Assembly (NCBI GenBank): GCA_900446925.1
Contig: UAVY01000011.1
Coordinates: 248,001-312,000 of the forward strand
Direction: 5' to 3'
Source of the DNA: Citrobacter koseri
Lineage (GTDB): Bacteria > Pseudomonadota > Gammaproteobacteria > Enterobacterales > Enterobacteriaceae
DNA length: 64,000 nucleotides
Part shown: positions 25,480-37,950 of the stretch, one piece after another
Layout: the number at the start of each line of letters is the position of its first letter
Numbering within the stretch: the stretch's first letter is position 1
Translations under genes and position numbers: made by a program
Notes under the pieces: model-generated
What the model was told of the DNA's origin: nothing
Database searches by the model: none
What the model saw: the letters and a program-made list of their open reading frames with translations, nothing else

Positions 25480-25628
25480 GCCGGATGGCGGCTGGCCTGC
25501 AAATCATGACGCCGTAGGCCTGATAAGCGCAGCGCCATCAGGCAATGTTCGAACATCTTTGCCGGATGGCGGCGTAAACGCCTGATCCGGCCTACGGGAA
25601 GCGCCTGTTTGTACGTCGCCATCCGGCG
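25480..25628. repeat. BIME cluster downstream of norW
   Basis: Three to four REP units (GCCGGATGGCGGCTGG, GTAGGCCTGATAAGCGCAGCGCCATCAGGC, GCCGGATGGCGGCG...GATCCGGCCTAC, CGTCGCCATCCGGC) in alternating orientation, between norW and its terminator. Confidence 0.85.
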
Positions 25629-25687
25629 ATACTGCCACTGATTTATTAACCTCACGCACACGGAAGTGCGCTGCTGCTTGTCGGTAT

Positions 25688-25729
25688 GCCCCGACACGTT
25701 TCGCCCGCCCAGTCCCGGGGCTTTTTTTT
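25688..25729 (+). terminator. Terminator after norVW
   Basis: GCCCCG / CGGGGC arms with a 22-base loop are followed by eight T at 25722-25729. The T-run abuts the stop of the convergent hypF. Confidence 0.6.
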
Positions 25730-27965
25730 ATTTCTGCGCCAGCTCGCGCGCTGCGGCAATCGCTCCCTGCCCTAACGACACTCCCCCATCCCCGGCTGGT
25801 AAACGCTGCGGGAACAGTAAGGTAAAATCAGCAAGACAGAACGCCAGACGCCTGCACAGCAAGCGGTTATGCAGCACGCCACCGCCGAATACCAGCGTGG
25901 TGATCCCGCGAGCGGTCGCTTCCTGACGTAGCAGCGCGGCGAACCCATGCGCCAGCGCGTCGTGAAAGGCCCACGCCCGCTCCTCGGGAGCAGCCTGCCA
26001 GTTCAGCCACTGCGCCAGAACGTGGCTAAATCCAGCTGGTTGTTTTTAACCGGCATCGTCACCGGATGTTCAACGCGATTGCATCGCGAGCCAGCGCCTC
26101 CAGCGCACAGGCCGCTTCTCCTTCAATAACTGAGTGTGTCAGGCGCGCAGCCTGATGCGGCGGCGACAGCATCGAACAGGCGTCCGCACGACGACGCCAG
26201 CGGGGCGTTAATTCCGCGCTCAATGGCCCGCGCCAGCACGTTCCACTGCTGTCGTTGCAGCGCAGCCGTTTTGGATAGTCCCGCCAGTCAGGAACAAAGC
26301 GCAGACACTGCGCCAGCAGGTGCGCCAGGGCTGCTTCGCGGCGAGATCGCCGCCCCGCCAGCGCGACGGCGGCAGCCGCCAAGATGCTCGCATTCACGGT
26401 AATTAACGCGTAAACACTCTCCGCCCCACAGCGCGCCGCCCTCTCCCATACCGATGCCGTCGAGCGTCAGGGCAATCACATCGCCGCCGTTCCACGGCCA
26501 GCCGTGCTCGACCATGCATGCCGCCGCATGCGCATGGTGGTGCAATACCGTTTCGGTCGGAAGCGTCATCTCGCTGGCCCACTGACTGGAAACGTAGCCC
26601 GGATGCGCGTCGCAGACAACGCGTTGCGGCGTAAAATCGTAAATGTTCTGAATCAAACGCAGCGCGTCACGCCACTGCGTTTGAATACCGTCATCGCTGA
26701 GATCCCCCAGATGCTGGCTTACCACCGCCTGCTCGCCGCGCACCAGGCAGAAGGTATTTTTCAGATCGGCGCCCAGACAAAGCATCGGCGGCACATCGCG
26801 AAATCCCGGCGGCAGCGCGATCGCATCCGGCACATAGCCCCGCGAACGGCGTAGCATTTCGCCGCTGTCACGCACGACCGAGTCATCCATTCGCTGCACG
26901 ATATCGCGGTTGTGCAACAGAAAACCGTCGGCGATCGCCTTCAGGTCGTCCAGCGCCTGTTGGTTAGTGATGGCCGGCGGTTTACCGCTAAGGTTGCCGG
27001 AGGTCATCACCAGCGGACAATTCAGCGCCTGTAAAAGCAGATGCTGGAGCGGATTCGCGGGCAGCATTACCCCCACTTCCGCCAGCCCCGGCGCGATCCC
27101 CTCCGCACAGCGACGCGACATGCTGTTTATCCACCAGCACGATGGGGGCGGCCGGCGTAGTCAGCAGTCGGCGCGCCGCATCCGGCAAGCCTTCCGCATC
27201 TGGCAACATTACCGCCAGCGGTTTCGCAGGGCGGCGTTTACGCGCCCGCAGCATCGCCACCGCCTCATCGTTTTGCGCATCGCAGGCCAGATGAAAGCCG
27301 CCAATACCTTTGATGGCGACAATGCCCCCCGCTTTTAACATCGCGACGGCAGCCTGTAGCGCAGCGTCTTTTTCCGCCCGCGCGCTGCCAGAGCGCCACG
27401 CCAGATGCGGGCCGCAGGCCGGGCAGGCAACAGGTTGGGCGTGGAAACGGCGGTCGTACGGATCGCGGTATTCCGTCGCACACTTCCTGCACAACGGAAA
27501 CGATGCCATCACGGTAAACGGACGGTCGTAAGGCATCGCACGAATGATCGTAAAACGCGGGCCGCAGTGGGTGCAGTTGATAAAAGGGTAACGGTAGCGC
27601 CGCTCGCCGGGCGTATTCATTTCGGCGAGACAGGCCGGGCATGTGGCCGCATCGGGCACAATTTGCGTATTCATCGTTCCGCCCGCGCTCTGGCGGATGG
27701 AGAAATCGGCAGGCAGTTGAGACCAGGCAAACGGCTCGCTCTCGACGCTGTCAATACGGGCCAGCGGCGGGCAATGTTGATGTAACTGCACAATAAACTC
27801 CGCCGGATCTTCCTGTAAGCGCACAACCACACCGTCACCGTCGTTACACACGTCGCCATGCAGTTGTAACCGCTGCGCCAGTTGCCAGACAAAAGGCCGA
27901 AAACCAACGCCCTGCACCTTGCCACGAATACGCAACTGTACGCCGGAGTGGTTGTTTATTGTCAT
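25728..27965 (-). CDS. hypF: Carbamoyltransferase HypF (several frameshifts)
   Basis: HypF converts carbamoyl phosphate to carbamoyl-AMP and transfers the group to HypE, supplying cyanide ligands for NiFe hydrogenases. About 745 residues can be pieced together. An N-terminal acylphosphatase domain has [15 protein letters not shown]. Two zinc-binding blocks follow ([16 protein letters not shown] and [15 protein letters not shown]). Next is the YrdC-like domain ([26 protein letters not shown]) and the Kae1-like domain ([27 protein letters not shown]). The start [15 protein letters not shown] follows the family. Frame changes are near 27120, 26392, 26290, 26090, 26015 and 25770-25960. Confidence 0.94.
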
Positions 27966-27997
27966 GAAGTCGTTCCCGCAGTCATCTATCCCGGTTT

Positions 27998-28072
27998 GCC
28001 TGATGGCGCTACGCTTATCAGGCCTACGGGGATACGAACAGTAGGCCGGATAAGGCAAGGTCGCCATCCGGC
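27998..28072. repeat. BIME between hydN and hypF
   Basis: Two inverted REPs: GCCTGATGGCGCTACGCTTATCAGGC and GTAGGCCGGATAAGGCAAGGTCGCCATCCGGC. It lies in the hydN-hypF transcript, in the 143-bp gap between the genes. Confidence 0.85.
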
Positions 28073-28108
28073 ATGAATACCACCGTATTTTACGCGGTTT
28101 TTCAGGAA

Positions 28109-28654
28109 TCAGAAAAGCAAAGACGCGGAGGAGTCCAGCGCCGCACGGCGACGTTTTTCCGCGCTCAGTTGTTCAAGTTTGTTGCGATCGACGCAAATCA
28201 GCGCGTGGGTCGGACAGGCCTCCATACAGGCAGGGCCGGCCTCGCGGTGGTGGCAAAGGTCGCATTTGTTGGCCTCCGCTTTTTCCGCCCGGACGTTCAG
28301 ACCCGCGCCGCTGTTGCGAATCACCGGACGCACAACCACTTCCATCGCGCCGTATGGGCAAGCGACCACGCAGGTTTTACAGCCAATGCAACGCTCCTGC
28401 ATCACATGTACGAAACCTTTATCACGGCTGATGGCGCCGTTCGGGCAGACATTGGCGCACGGCGCGTCTTCACACTGGCGGCACAGCGTCGCCGTGGAGA
28501 CATTCACACCTTTGATCACATGGATGCGGGGTAAGAAAGTTTCAGGGGTCAGCGACGCGCAGTCCTGGTTTTCCTGATGAGACACCACACAGGCCACTTC
28601 ACAGGTACGGCAACCAATGCATTTATTGGCGTCGGCAATGATGAAACGGTTCAT
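28109..28654 (-). CDS. hydN: Electron transport protein HydN
   Basis: HydN is a ferredoxin-like protein linked to formate dehydrogenase-H and hydrogenase-3 function. It is intact at 181 residues, with four cysteine clusters for [4Fe-4S]: [35 protein letters not shown] and [29 protein letters not shown] is chosen as start although an ATG lies 14 codons upstream. The C-terminus [13 protein letters not shown] is a few residues longer than in E. coli. Close relative of HycB in this window. Confidence 0.95.
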   Translation of the reverse strand: MNRFIIADANKCIGCRTCEVACVVSHQENQDCASLTPETFLPRIHVIKGVNVSTATLCRQCEDAPCANVCPNGAISRDKGFVHVMQERCIGCKTCVVACPYGAMEVVVRPVIRNSGAGLNVRAEKAEANKCDLCHHREAGPACMEACPTHALICVDRNKLEQLSAEKRRRAALDSSASLLF

Positions 28655-28761
28655 CAAATTCTCCAGCAATGACAGATTATGTGCCGAAACATTCATAAAT
28701 CGTGCCAGTTTTTAACTGATTGTTATTGCTTGATATTTGATGATGACATTGTGACCAGGCA

Positions 28762-28787
28762 CTGTCATCGTCACGAATGACGATGAC
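28762..28787 (-). promoter_or_regulatory. FhlA-type upstream activating site for hydN-hypF
   Basis: A near-perfect inverted repeat with arms TGTCATCGTCA / TGACGATGACA lies about 110 bp upstream of hydN. The same GTCATCGTCATTGTCA words occur in the hyc-hyp gap. A TGGCAC element (28702-28707, minus strand) could be the -24 of a sigma-54 promoter, but the expected -12 GC reads GA. Confidence 0.65.
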
Positions 28788-28808
28788 AAATGACAATGTA
28801 AAGCGAGA

Positions 28809-29831
28809 TCAGCGGGCAGGCAGCGGCGCTGCCGAATCGCGCAGGATCAGCGAACCGATAAAGGTTTTTGGCGGCGTAAATTCACCGCCGTCCAGCATGA
28901 AGATAAGACGTCCAATCGTCTCCTGAATCATCTCCGTGACCGGAATTTTAACGCTGGAAAGCGCCGGGATGGTATAGGGCGCCATCGCGATGTCGTCGAA
29001 TCCGATGACCGAGGTCTGCGCAGGCACGCTCATGCCACGCTCGTGTAACTGTTTGATGGCGCCAATCGCCATATCGTCATTACTGGCTACCAGCGCGGTA
29101 AAACTCACCTTGCGCGCCAGAAGCGTATCCACCCCTTCAGCACCGCTGGCGGGCGTCCACTTTCCGTTGACAATCAATTCGTTATTGATAACGATGCCGT
29201 GTCGCGTCAATGCGTCTTTATACCCTGAGAGACGCTCCACGCCGGTAGGGGAATCCATCGAACCGGTGATAAACGCAATCTCGCGATGCCCCCCGGCGAT
29301 CAACTGTTCCACCGCGTTAAAACTGGTCTGCTTCTGGTCGCAATAAACGCAGTGGCTGCTGTTTCTTCGCAGCCGACGGTTAAGCACCATAATGGGCTGG
29401 GCGTGTGAGTCGATAATGTCGTCAATCTCATCCACGCTGAGAAAACGGGGATAAATCATAATGGCGTCGCAGCGCAGATCGAGCAGATACTGAATCGCCT
29501 GACGCTCTTCTTCCGCGCTGTGTTTGCCGTCCGCGAGCAGAAGCTGACGCCCCTTATCCTCTGCCATCCGCGCCGTATGAAACAGCAGCTCGCTAAAATA
29601 AACGCCGTGGTAAAGGGTGTTCGTCACCACCAGACCGAGGGTCTGCGTTTTCTTCGCCGCCAGACTGCGCGCTAACAAATTGGGTCGATAGCCGCTCTCT
29701 CCAATGGCCTGAAACACGCGGTCTTTGGTCTCCTGGCTGACGTAGCCGTTACCTGAAAGCACCCGGGAAACCGTCGCTTTCGACACCCCGGCGCGCTTCG
29801 CCACCTCCAGCATCGTCGTCATATTACTCAT
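28809..29831 (-). CDS. ascG: LacI-family repressor AscG
   Basis: AscG represses the ascFB beta-glucoside genes. It is intact at 340 residues. The N-terminal LacI helix-turn-helix is MLEVAKRAGVSKATVSRVLSGNGYVS, with the hinge RPNLLARSLAAKKTQTLGLV, then a periplasmic-binding-protein-like effector domain (VASNDDMAIGA, VIGFDDIAMAPYT). E. coli AscG starts at the inner MTTMLEV; the outer ATG adds three residues and cannot be excluded. Divergent from ascF. Confidence 0.95.
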   Translation of the reverse strand: MSNMTTMLEVAKRAGVSKATVSRVLSGNGYVSQETKDRVFQAIGESGYRPNLLARSLAAKKTQTLGLVVTNTLYHGVYFSELLFHTARMAEDKGRQLLLADGKHSAEEERQAIQYLLDLRCDAIMIYPRFLSVDEIDDIIDSHAQPIMVLNRRLRRNSSHCVYCDQKQTSFNAVEQLIAGGHREIAFITGSMDSPTGVERLSGYKDALTRHGIVINNELIVNGKWTPASGAEGVDTLLARKVSFTALVASNDDMAIGAIKQLHERGMSVPAQTSVIGFDDIAMAPYTIPALSSVKIPVTEMIQETIGRLIFMLDGGEFTPPKTFIGSLILRDSAAPLPAR

Positions 29832-29910
29832 CCATTAGCACTCAATGACACGCAGTGTACTTCACCGTACCGTTGTTGTCCTTGATGGTAAATCACCGCC
29901 CAAAACAACA

Positions 29911-29926
29911 AGTGATCATTCTCACA
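29911..29926 (+). promoter_or_regulatory. CRP site in the ascG-ascF gap
   Basis: AGTGATCATTCTCACA is a close match to TGTGA-N6-TCACA. It lies upstream of ascF and suggests catabolite control. Confidence 0.7.
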
Positions 29927-29987
29927 ATTATAAAAAATGATCGAATTGTGATCTTGTATCACTCAGTGAAACTATTCATGATTTTGT

Positions 29988-30000
29988 GGAACCGGTTTCC
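29988..30000 (+). promoter_or_regulatory. AscG operator
   Basis: GGAACCGGTTTCC is a nearly perfect palindrome of the LacI/GalR type (GAAACCGGTTTC), about 85 bp before ascF. It is the obvious binding site for AscG. Confidence 0.7.
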
Positions 30001-30085
30001 TATTTTGCGTTTCATTGCCCACGTTTTTTAGCGAAAAGGCGTAAGACGATAAAACTACCCTATTGATAAAACAGGATAAAATCCG

Positions 30086-32989
<2,904 letters not shown>

Positions 32990-32997
32990 CCCGTTTT

Positions 32998-33083
32998 GCC
33001 GGGTGGCGGCTTCGCCTTACCGGGCCTACAAAACCGTAGGCCCGGTAAGTATGTAGGCCGGATAAGCGTTAGCGCCATCCGGC
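32998..33083. repeat. BIME between ascB and hycI
   Basis: Alternating REPs GCCGGGTGGCGGCTTCGCCTTACCGGGCCTAC and GTAGGCCGGATAAGCGTTAGCGCCATCCGGC in the gap between convergent genes. Confidence 0.85.
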
Positions 33084-33097
33084 ATCACAAACGACGC

Positions 33098-33571
33098 CTA
33101 CTCCTCGCCCTCAGCAACCAACTGCTCAAATCCACCATTCCCCTGCCACCCTTCAAGATGCTGATAAACCACTTCCACCGCCTCTTTCACCGGCGGCGTC
33201 ATCGGATAATAAAAGCCAACGATATCCGGCTGGATGCCGAGGAAAATCACGTCGCCAACGTCCTCTTTCAGCTGATCCACCAGGTAATTCAACGGCATAT
33301 TGTGGGTGGTCATCATAAACATTTCGGCGATGTCATCCGGGTCGATGATGCGGATCTCGCCCGGATTCAGCCCCATGTCGGTCGCATCGACAATCAGCAG
33401 ACGATCCGGGCGCAGTTCGCGGATCGCGACAATATCGTTCTCCGGCGCGCTGCCGCCGTCAATAACAGCCCAGTTGCCTTTAGGCTGCGCGGCGCACATC
33501 TCGGCCAGCAGTGGCCCGGCGCCGTCATCGCCCATCATACTGTTGCCGACGCACAATAAAACGTCAGTCAC
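33098..33571 (-). CDS. hycI: Hydrogenase 3 maturation endopeptidase HycI
   Basis: HycI removes the 32-residue C-terminal tail of HycE after nickel insertion. Intact, 157 residues. The nickel-sensing acidic residues lie in GNSMMGDDGAGP (residues 9-20) and DATDMGLNPG, with His in TTHNMPL. The start codon is GTG (33569-33571), as the frame and family start MTDVLLCVG require. It overlaps hycH by eight bases and is the last gene of the hyc operon. Confidence 0.96.
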   Translation of the reverse strand: MTDVLLCVGNSMMGDDGAGPLLAEMCAAQPKGNWAVIDGGSAPENDIVAIRELRPDRLLIVDATDMGLNPGEIRIIDPDDIAEMFMMTTHNMPLNYLVDQLKEDVGDVIFLGIQPDIVGFYYPMTPPVKEAVEVVYQHLEGWQGNGGFEQLVAEGEE

Positions 33572-33977
33572 GGTGTCTCCTCACCATCAGATAGATGGCG
33601 CTTTCCTTGATGAATATCGTGGAGCATACTCAGCATCAGCTTGCTCCACGCCTGCTTGTTGTGGGTTTTTGCGCAGCGAGCACGCCGTCAAAAGCGCGCG
33701 CCAGCATTTGCACATGGTTAAAATCGATGACGATCTCGCCGTACTTCGGCACGCCTTCCATTTTACGTCTGGCCTCGCTTCCCTCTTCCAGAGTTGCAAT
33801 CCACGCCAGATAATCCTCCCACGGGCAGGTTAACGCCGCTTCCAGGCAGTCGATGACCCCAAGGTGGTGGCCAATCGCCAGGCTGTAATAGACAACCTGC
33901 TGCGCCTCGGCGGGCGTCGCATCGTTCTCATCAATAAACTTACGGCTCAGTTGACTGAACACCACCGTTTCACTCAT
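33564..33977 (-). CDS. hycH: Formate hydrogenlyase maturation protein HycH (frameshifted)
   Basis: HycH is needed for HycE maturation; its chemistry is unknown. The product is about 136 residues, from [18 protein letters not shown] to the corrected end ESAIYLMVRRHRD. Extra bases near 33670, 33655 and 33615 (CATCAAGG for CATCAGG on the coding strand) break the last third. The start overlaps the hycG stop by ATGA. Confidence 0.92.
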
Positions 33978-34742
33978 CGGATACGCGCCTCTTCAACCAC
34001 ATGATTCAGGTGAGTGACGATCTCGGTCAGACGCGGATCGTTTTCCGCTTCCAGCCAGCGCGCCACCTGATGTTCACCCTGCCCCAGTTGGGTCAGGTAA
34101 TCATCGGCGATCTGACGGCCATAGCGATAACCCGCCAGACGACGCGCCGCGCGATCCACCTTCACGCGCAGCGGCTGCACCATATCGGGATGCAGAATCT
34201 CTGCCGCCTGCTCGTCCAGTTCACCCGGCGCGCGGGCGTGAATTTTCTGTTCCAGCAAACCCAGCGCCATCGCGAAACCGTACAACGTTGCCGCAGGCGT
34301 CGGCGGGCAGCCCGGAATGTAGACATCCACCGGTACGATTTTTGTCGGTGCCGCCCCAGACGCAGTACAGGTCGTGGAAGATACCGCCGCTGTTGCCGCA
34401 GGCGCCGTAAGAGATACAGATTTTTGGGTCCGGCGCGGACTGCCAGGCGCGCAGCGCCGGAGAACGCATCGCGCGCGTCACCGCCCCGGTGAACAGCAGA
34501 ATATCCGCATGACGCGGCGACGGGACGACTTTGATGCCAAAACGTTCGGCGTCAAACAGCGGAGAAAGGGTGGCAAAAATTTCGATTTCGCAGCCGTTGC
34601 AGCCACCGCAATCCACGCGGTAGACATACGCCGAACGCTTAATGTTTTTCAGCAAAGACGCCTTCATGCTGGCGATGGATTCATCCACCGTCATCGGCAG
34701 CGGAATGCCGTTGGCGTCGCGTGGGCCTAATAAATTGCTCAT
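33974..34742 (-). CDS. hycG: Hydrogenase 3 small subunit HycG (one frameshift)
   Basis: HycG is the NuoB-like small subunit carrying the proximal [4Fe-4S] cluster. About 255 residues. Cluster ligands appear in [22 protein letters not shown] and YIPGCPPTP. An extra A near 34340 shifts the frame (GGTDKNRTG read for GGTDKIVPVDV). The two halves overlap cleanly. Overlaps hycF by one base and hycH by four. Confidence 0.95.
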
Positions 34743-35287
34743 CAGCTGGCCTCTTTCATATGGCGAGTCAGTTCAATACGGTCGGACGGCACCAGGCATT
34801 TCTGACGCTTGCAGTCCGGGCAGGTCTCAAAGCTTTCACGGTGATGTTCCGCGCGGCTGTCGCCATTGTGTTTCAGCAGCGCGATGGCGTAATCAATCTC
34901 TTTCTGCACCGCGAAAAGGACGGTTGCACACGCGGCAATTGCACAGCGTAAAGCGGGACTGTTGCAGAAAGTCCGCTTTCTTCCACACCGCCAGCTCATA
35001 CTCCTGCGAGAGTTTAATCGCCGCTGTCGGGCACACTTCTTCACAGCGGGCGCAAAAGATGCAGCGCCCGAGGTTGAATTGCCAGGCCAGCTCGCCGGTA
35101 ACAAGGCAGGTTTTCAACCGTCAGCGCATTCGACGGGCAGGCATTGACGCAGGCTGCGCAGCCCAATACACTGCTGCGGGTTATGCTCCGGTTTGCCACG
35201 GAAGTTTTTATCGACCGCAATCGGCTCCAGCGGATACGACGACGTCGGCGCGCCGGTTTTGATAACTTTTTTGATAAAGGTAAACAT
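34742..35287 (-). CDS. hycF: Formate hydrogenlyase ferredoxin subunit HycF (frameshifted)
   Basis: HycF is the NuoI-like polyferredoxin that relays electrons between HycB and HycG. About 180 residues. Two [4Fe-4S] motifs are encoded: [12 protein letters not shown] near 35140-35170 and [12 protein letters not shown] near 35030-35065. [10 protein letters not shown] and CPDCKRQKC region follows. ATG at 35285-35287 begins [19 protein letters not shown]. Frame changes occur near 35160, 35107 and 34920. Confidence 0.93.
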
Positions 35288-35296
35288 GGCGATTCC

Positions 35297-37007
35297 TTAT
35301 TTCAGCGGCGAGTTTTTACGCTCAATGCTGTAGCGCTCAAGTTCTTTGTACGGCACGACTTTGCTCTTCTTCTTACGCACATCCACCACGGTCATGCGGT
35401 CGGTACAGGAGTAGCAAGGGTCGAGGCTACCGATGATCAGAGGCGCGTCGGAGACCGTGTTACCGCGCAGCATATAGCGCAGGGTCGGCCAGTTGGCGTA
35501 GGTCGCCGCACGGCAGCGCCAGCGATACAGCTTCTGGTTGTCGCCGGTCATGCTCCAGTGGATGTCATCCCCGCGCGGCGCTTCGGCAAAGCCCAGCGCA
35601 AAACGGTGTGGGATATAGGTAAAGCCTTCCACCATCAGCGGGCCGCCCGGCAGGTTGTCCAGGCCGAAATCGATCATGTTCAGCGCGGTGTACACTTCGT
35701 TGATGCGCACTTTCAGACGGGAGATGACGTCACAGCCCTGCTCGCTATGCACTTCCATCGGCAGCAGGCCGTAACCGACAAACGGGTGATCGGCGCGGGT
35801 ATCGCGGGCGTGGCCGCTGGCGCGCACCATCGGCCCCACGTTACTGAAGTCGCGGGCGATTTCCGGGTCGAGGCGCCCAATGCCGACGGTGCGCTGCTCC
35901 ATGTTCGGCGTGCTGAGCAGCATATCCACCAGTTCTTGCACCTCGCGGCGCATCTGCTGCGCCAGTTGACGGGTCTGGATCATGTCCTCTTTCAGCAGAT
36001 CGCGACGAATCCCGCCGATCAGGTTCAGACCCGTAAGTTTTACGCGCCCCGGTAAGGATCTCCGCCATTTTCATCGACGTTTCACGCACGCGGAAGAACT
36101 GCATAAAGCCGGAGTCAAAGCCGGTGAAGTGACAGGCCAGACCGAGGTTCAGCAGGTGCGAATGCAGACGCTCCACCTCCAGCAGAATGGCGCGGATCAT
36201 CTGCGCGCGTTCCGGCACCACGATGCCCATCGCATTCTCGACGGAGGTGGTATAGGCGGTGCTGTGAGCAAAGCCGCAAATGCCGCACACGCGGTCCGAC
36301 AGGAAGGTGACTTCGTTGTAACCCATGCGGGTTTCCGCCAGTTTCTCCATGCCGCGATGGACGTAGAACAGGCGGTAATCGGCGTCGATAATGTTTTCGC
36401 CGTCAACAAACAGACGGAAGTGGCCCGGTTCATCAGAGGTGACGTGCAGCGGGCCGATCGGCACCACGTTGTTTTTCTTGTCACCCAGCTCGTTGATAAA
36501 TTCGTAGGTTTCGGCATCGGTGGTCGGCGCCGGGCGTTGACGGTAATCCATGCTGTCTTTACGCAGCGGATAGAGTTCATCCGGCCAGTCATCCGGCAGC
36601 ACCAGGCGGCGTTCATCAGGCAGGCCGACCGGGATCAGGCCATACATGTCGCGCACTTCGCGTTCGCCCCACACCGCAGCAGGCACGCGCGGCGTCACGG
36701 ACGGAAACTCCAGTTTGTTGGCATCGACTTCAACGCGCACGGTAATCCAGCACTTCGTCCCCTGCTCCATCGACAGCACGTAGTAAACGGCATAGTGGCC
36801 GCACAGCTGGCGTTCGTCGTTGCCAAACAGTACCGAGAGCCATCCGCCCTGTTTGTAGTAGAGAAACTCCACCACTTCCGGCAGGTAGTTCACCTTCACG
36901 GTGAGGGTCAGCTGATCTTTGGTCTGCCAGGCTTCGTCCAGCACCACGCCCGGAAAAGCCTGGTACAGCGCCGCAAGGTATTGTTGACCTAATTTTTCTT
37001 CAGACAT
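35297..37007 (-). CDS. hycE: Hydrogenase 3 large subunit HycE (one frameshift)
   Basis: HycE holds the NiFe active site of formate hydrogenlyase, fused N-terminally to a NuoC-like domain. About 569 residues. The Ni ligands are in RVCGICGFAHS and DPCYSCTDR. HycI cuts after that arginine, leaving the 32-residue tail that begins MTVVDVRKKK. The start MSEEKLGQQYL follows E. coli; two more residues upstream are in frame. A frame change near 36038 separates GARKTYG from LNLIGGIRRD. All ligands are intact. Confidence 0.96.
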
Positions 37008-37024
37008 GCTCAAACTCTCTTAAA

Positions 37025-37948
37025 TCACGCCACCAGCAAGGAGACGAATGCTAAAAACGCAAACCCAAAACCGGCCCAGGTCACGCGTGAAGTGGCGCAA
37101 AAACGCAGGCGCGCCATGCTGTTTTCGAACAGGGAAATCACCAGTACGCCAGCGATCAGCTTGACGATGGCAATCACCAGCGCCAGCAGCAGCCCACCTG
37201 CGCTGAAGGTCTCCATCTGTCCCCACGGCAGGAATACGCCGACAAACATTTGCAGCACCACCAGCTGTTTCAGGCTGATGCCCCACTTCAGCACCGCGAA
37301 GCCGCTGCCGCTGTATTCGGTCAGCGGGCCTTCCTGCAACTCCTGCTCCGCTTCCGCCAGATCGAACGGCAGTTTGCCCATCTCGATAAAGGTGGCGAAC
37401 GCGCAGGCGCACAGCGCCAGCATCAGCGGAATGCTGCGTGCTGCCGGCCAGTGGTAAATCGTGTCGGTGATATTGCTGATGTGCGTGGAACCGGCCACCT
37501 GCGCCGCCACCCACAGGCCGAGCAGCAGGATTGGCTCCACCAGTACGCCGAGCATCGCTTCGCGGCTTGCGCCGATCGCGGTAAACGGACTCCCGGTATC
37601 CAGACCGGCAATAGAAAAGAAGAAACGGGCGATCGCAAAGAGGTAGATCAGGGTGATCAGATCGCCCAACTGCGGCAACGGCGAACCAACCGTCACCACC
37701 GGCAGCGCGGTGGCGATAGTCAGCATGACGCCGACCATCACAAACGGCGTCAGGCGAAAGACCCAGCAGGAATCGGCAGGCGCAACGCTCTGGCGCCCCA
37801 ACAGCTTGATCAGGTCACGATACTCCTGCAAAACGCCCGGCCCGCGACGGTTGTGCAACCGGGCACGCGCCACGCGGGTAATACCGGACAGCAGCGGCGC
37901 TGCGGCGAATAACACCAGCGCCTGAATTAACGGATATAACACACTCAT
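37025..37948 (-). CDS. hycD: Formate hydrogenlyase membrane subunit HycD
   Basis: HycD is the NuoH-like membrane arm subunit that anchors the hydrogenase module. Intact, 307 residues with about eight helices. NuoH-type blocks include ARLHNRRGPGVLQEYRDLIKLLGRQ and the acidic loop EMGKLPFDLAEAEQELQEGPLTEYSG. It ends AFVSLLVA. It sits between hycC and hycE. Confidence 0.97.
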   Translation of the reverse strand: MSVLYPLIQALVLFAAAPLLSGITRVARARLHNRRGPGVLQEYRDLIKLLGRQSVAPADSCWVFRLTPFVMVGVMLTIATALPVVTVGSPLPQLGDLITLIYLFAIARFFFSIAGLDTGSPFTAIGASREAMLGVLVEPILLLGLWVAAQVAGSTHISNITDTIYHWPAARSIPLMLALCACAFATFIEMGKLPFDLAEAEQELQEGPLTEYSGSGFAVLKWGISLKQLVVLQMFVGVFLPWGQMETFSAGGLLLALVIAIVKLIAGVLVISLFENSMARLRFCATSRVTWAGFGFAFLAFVSLLVA

Positions 37949-37950
37949 TC

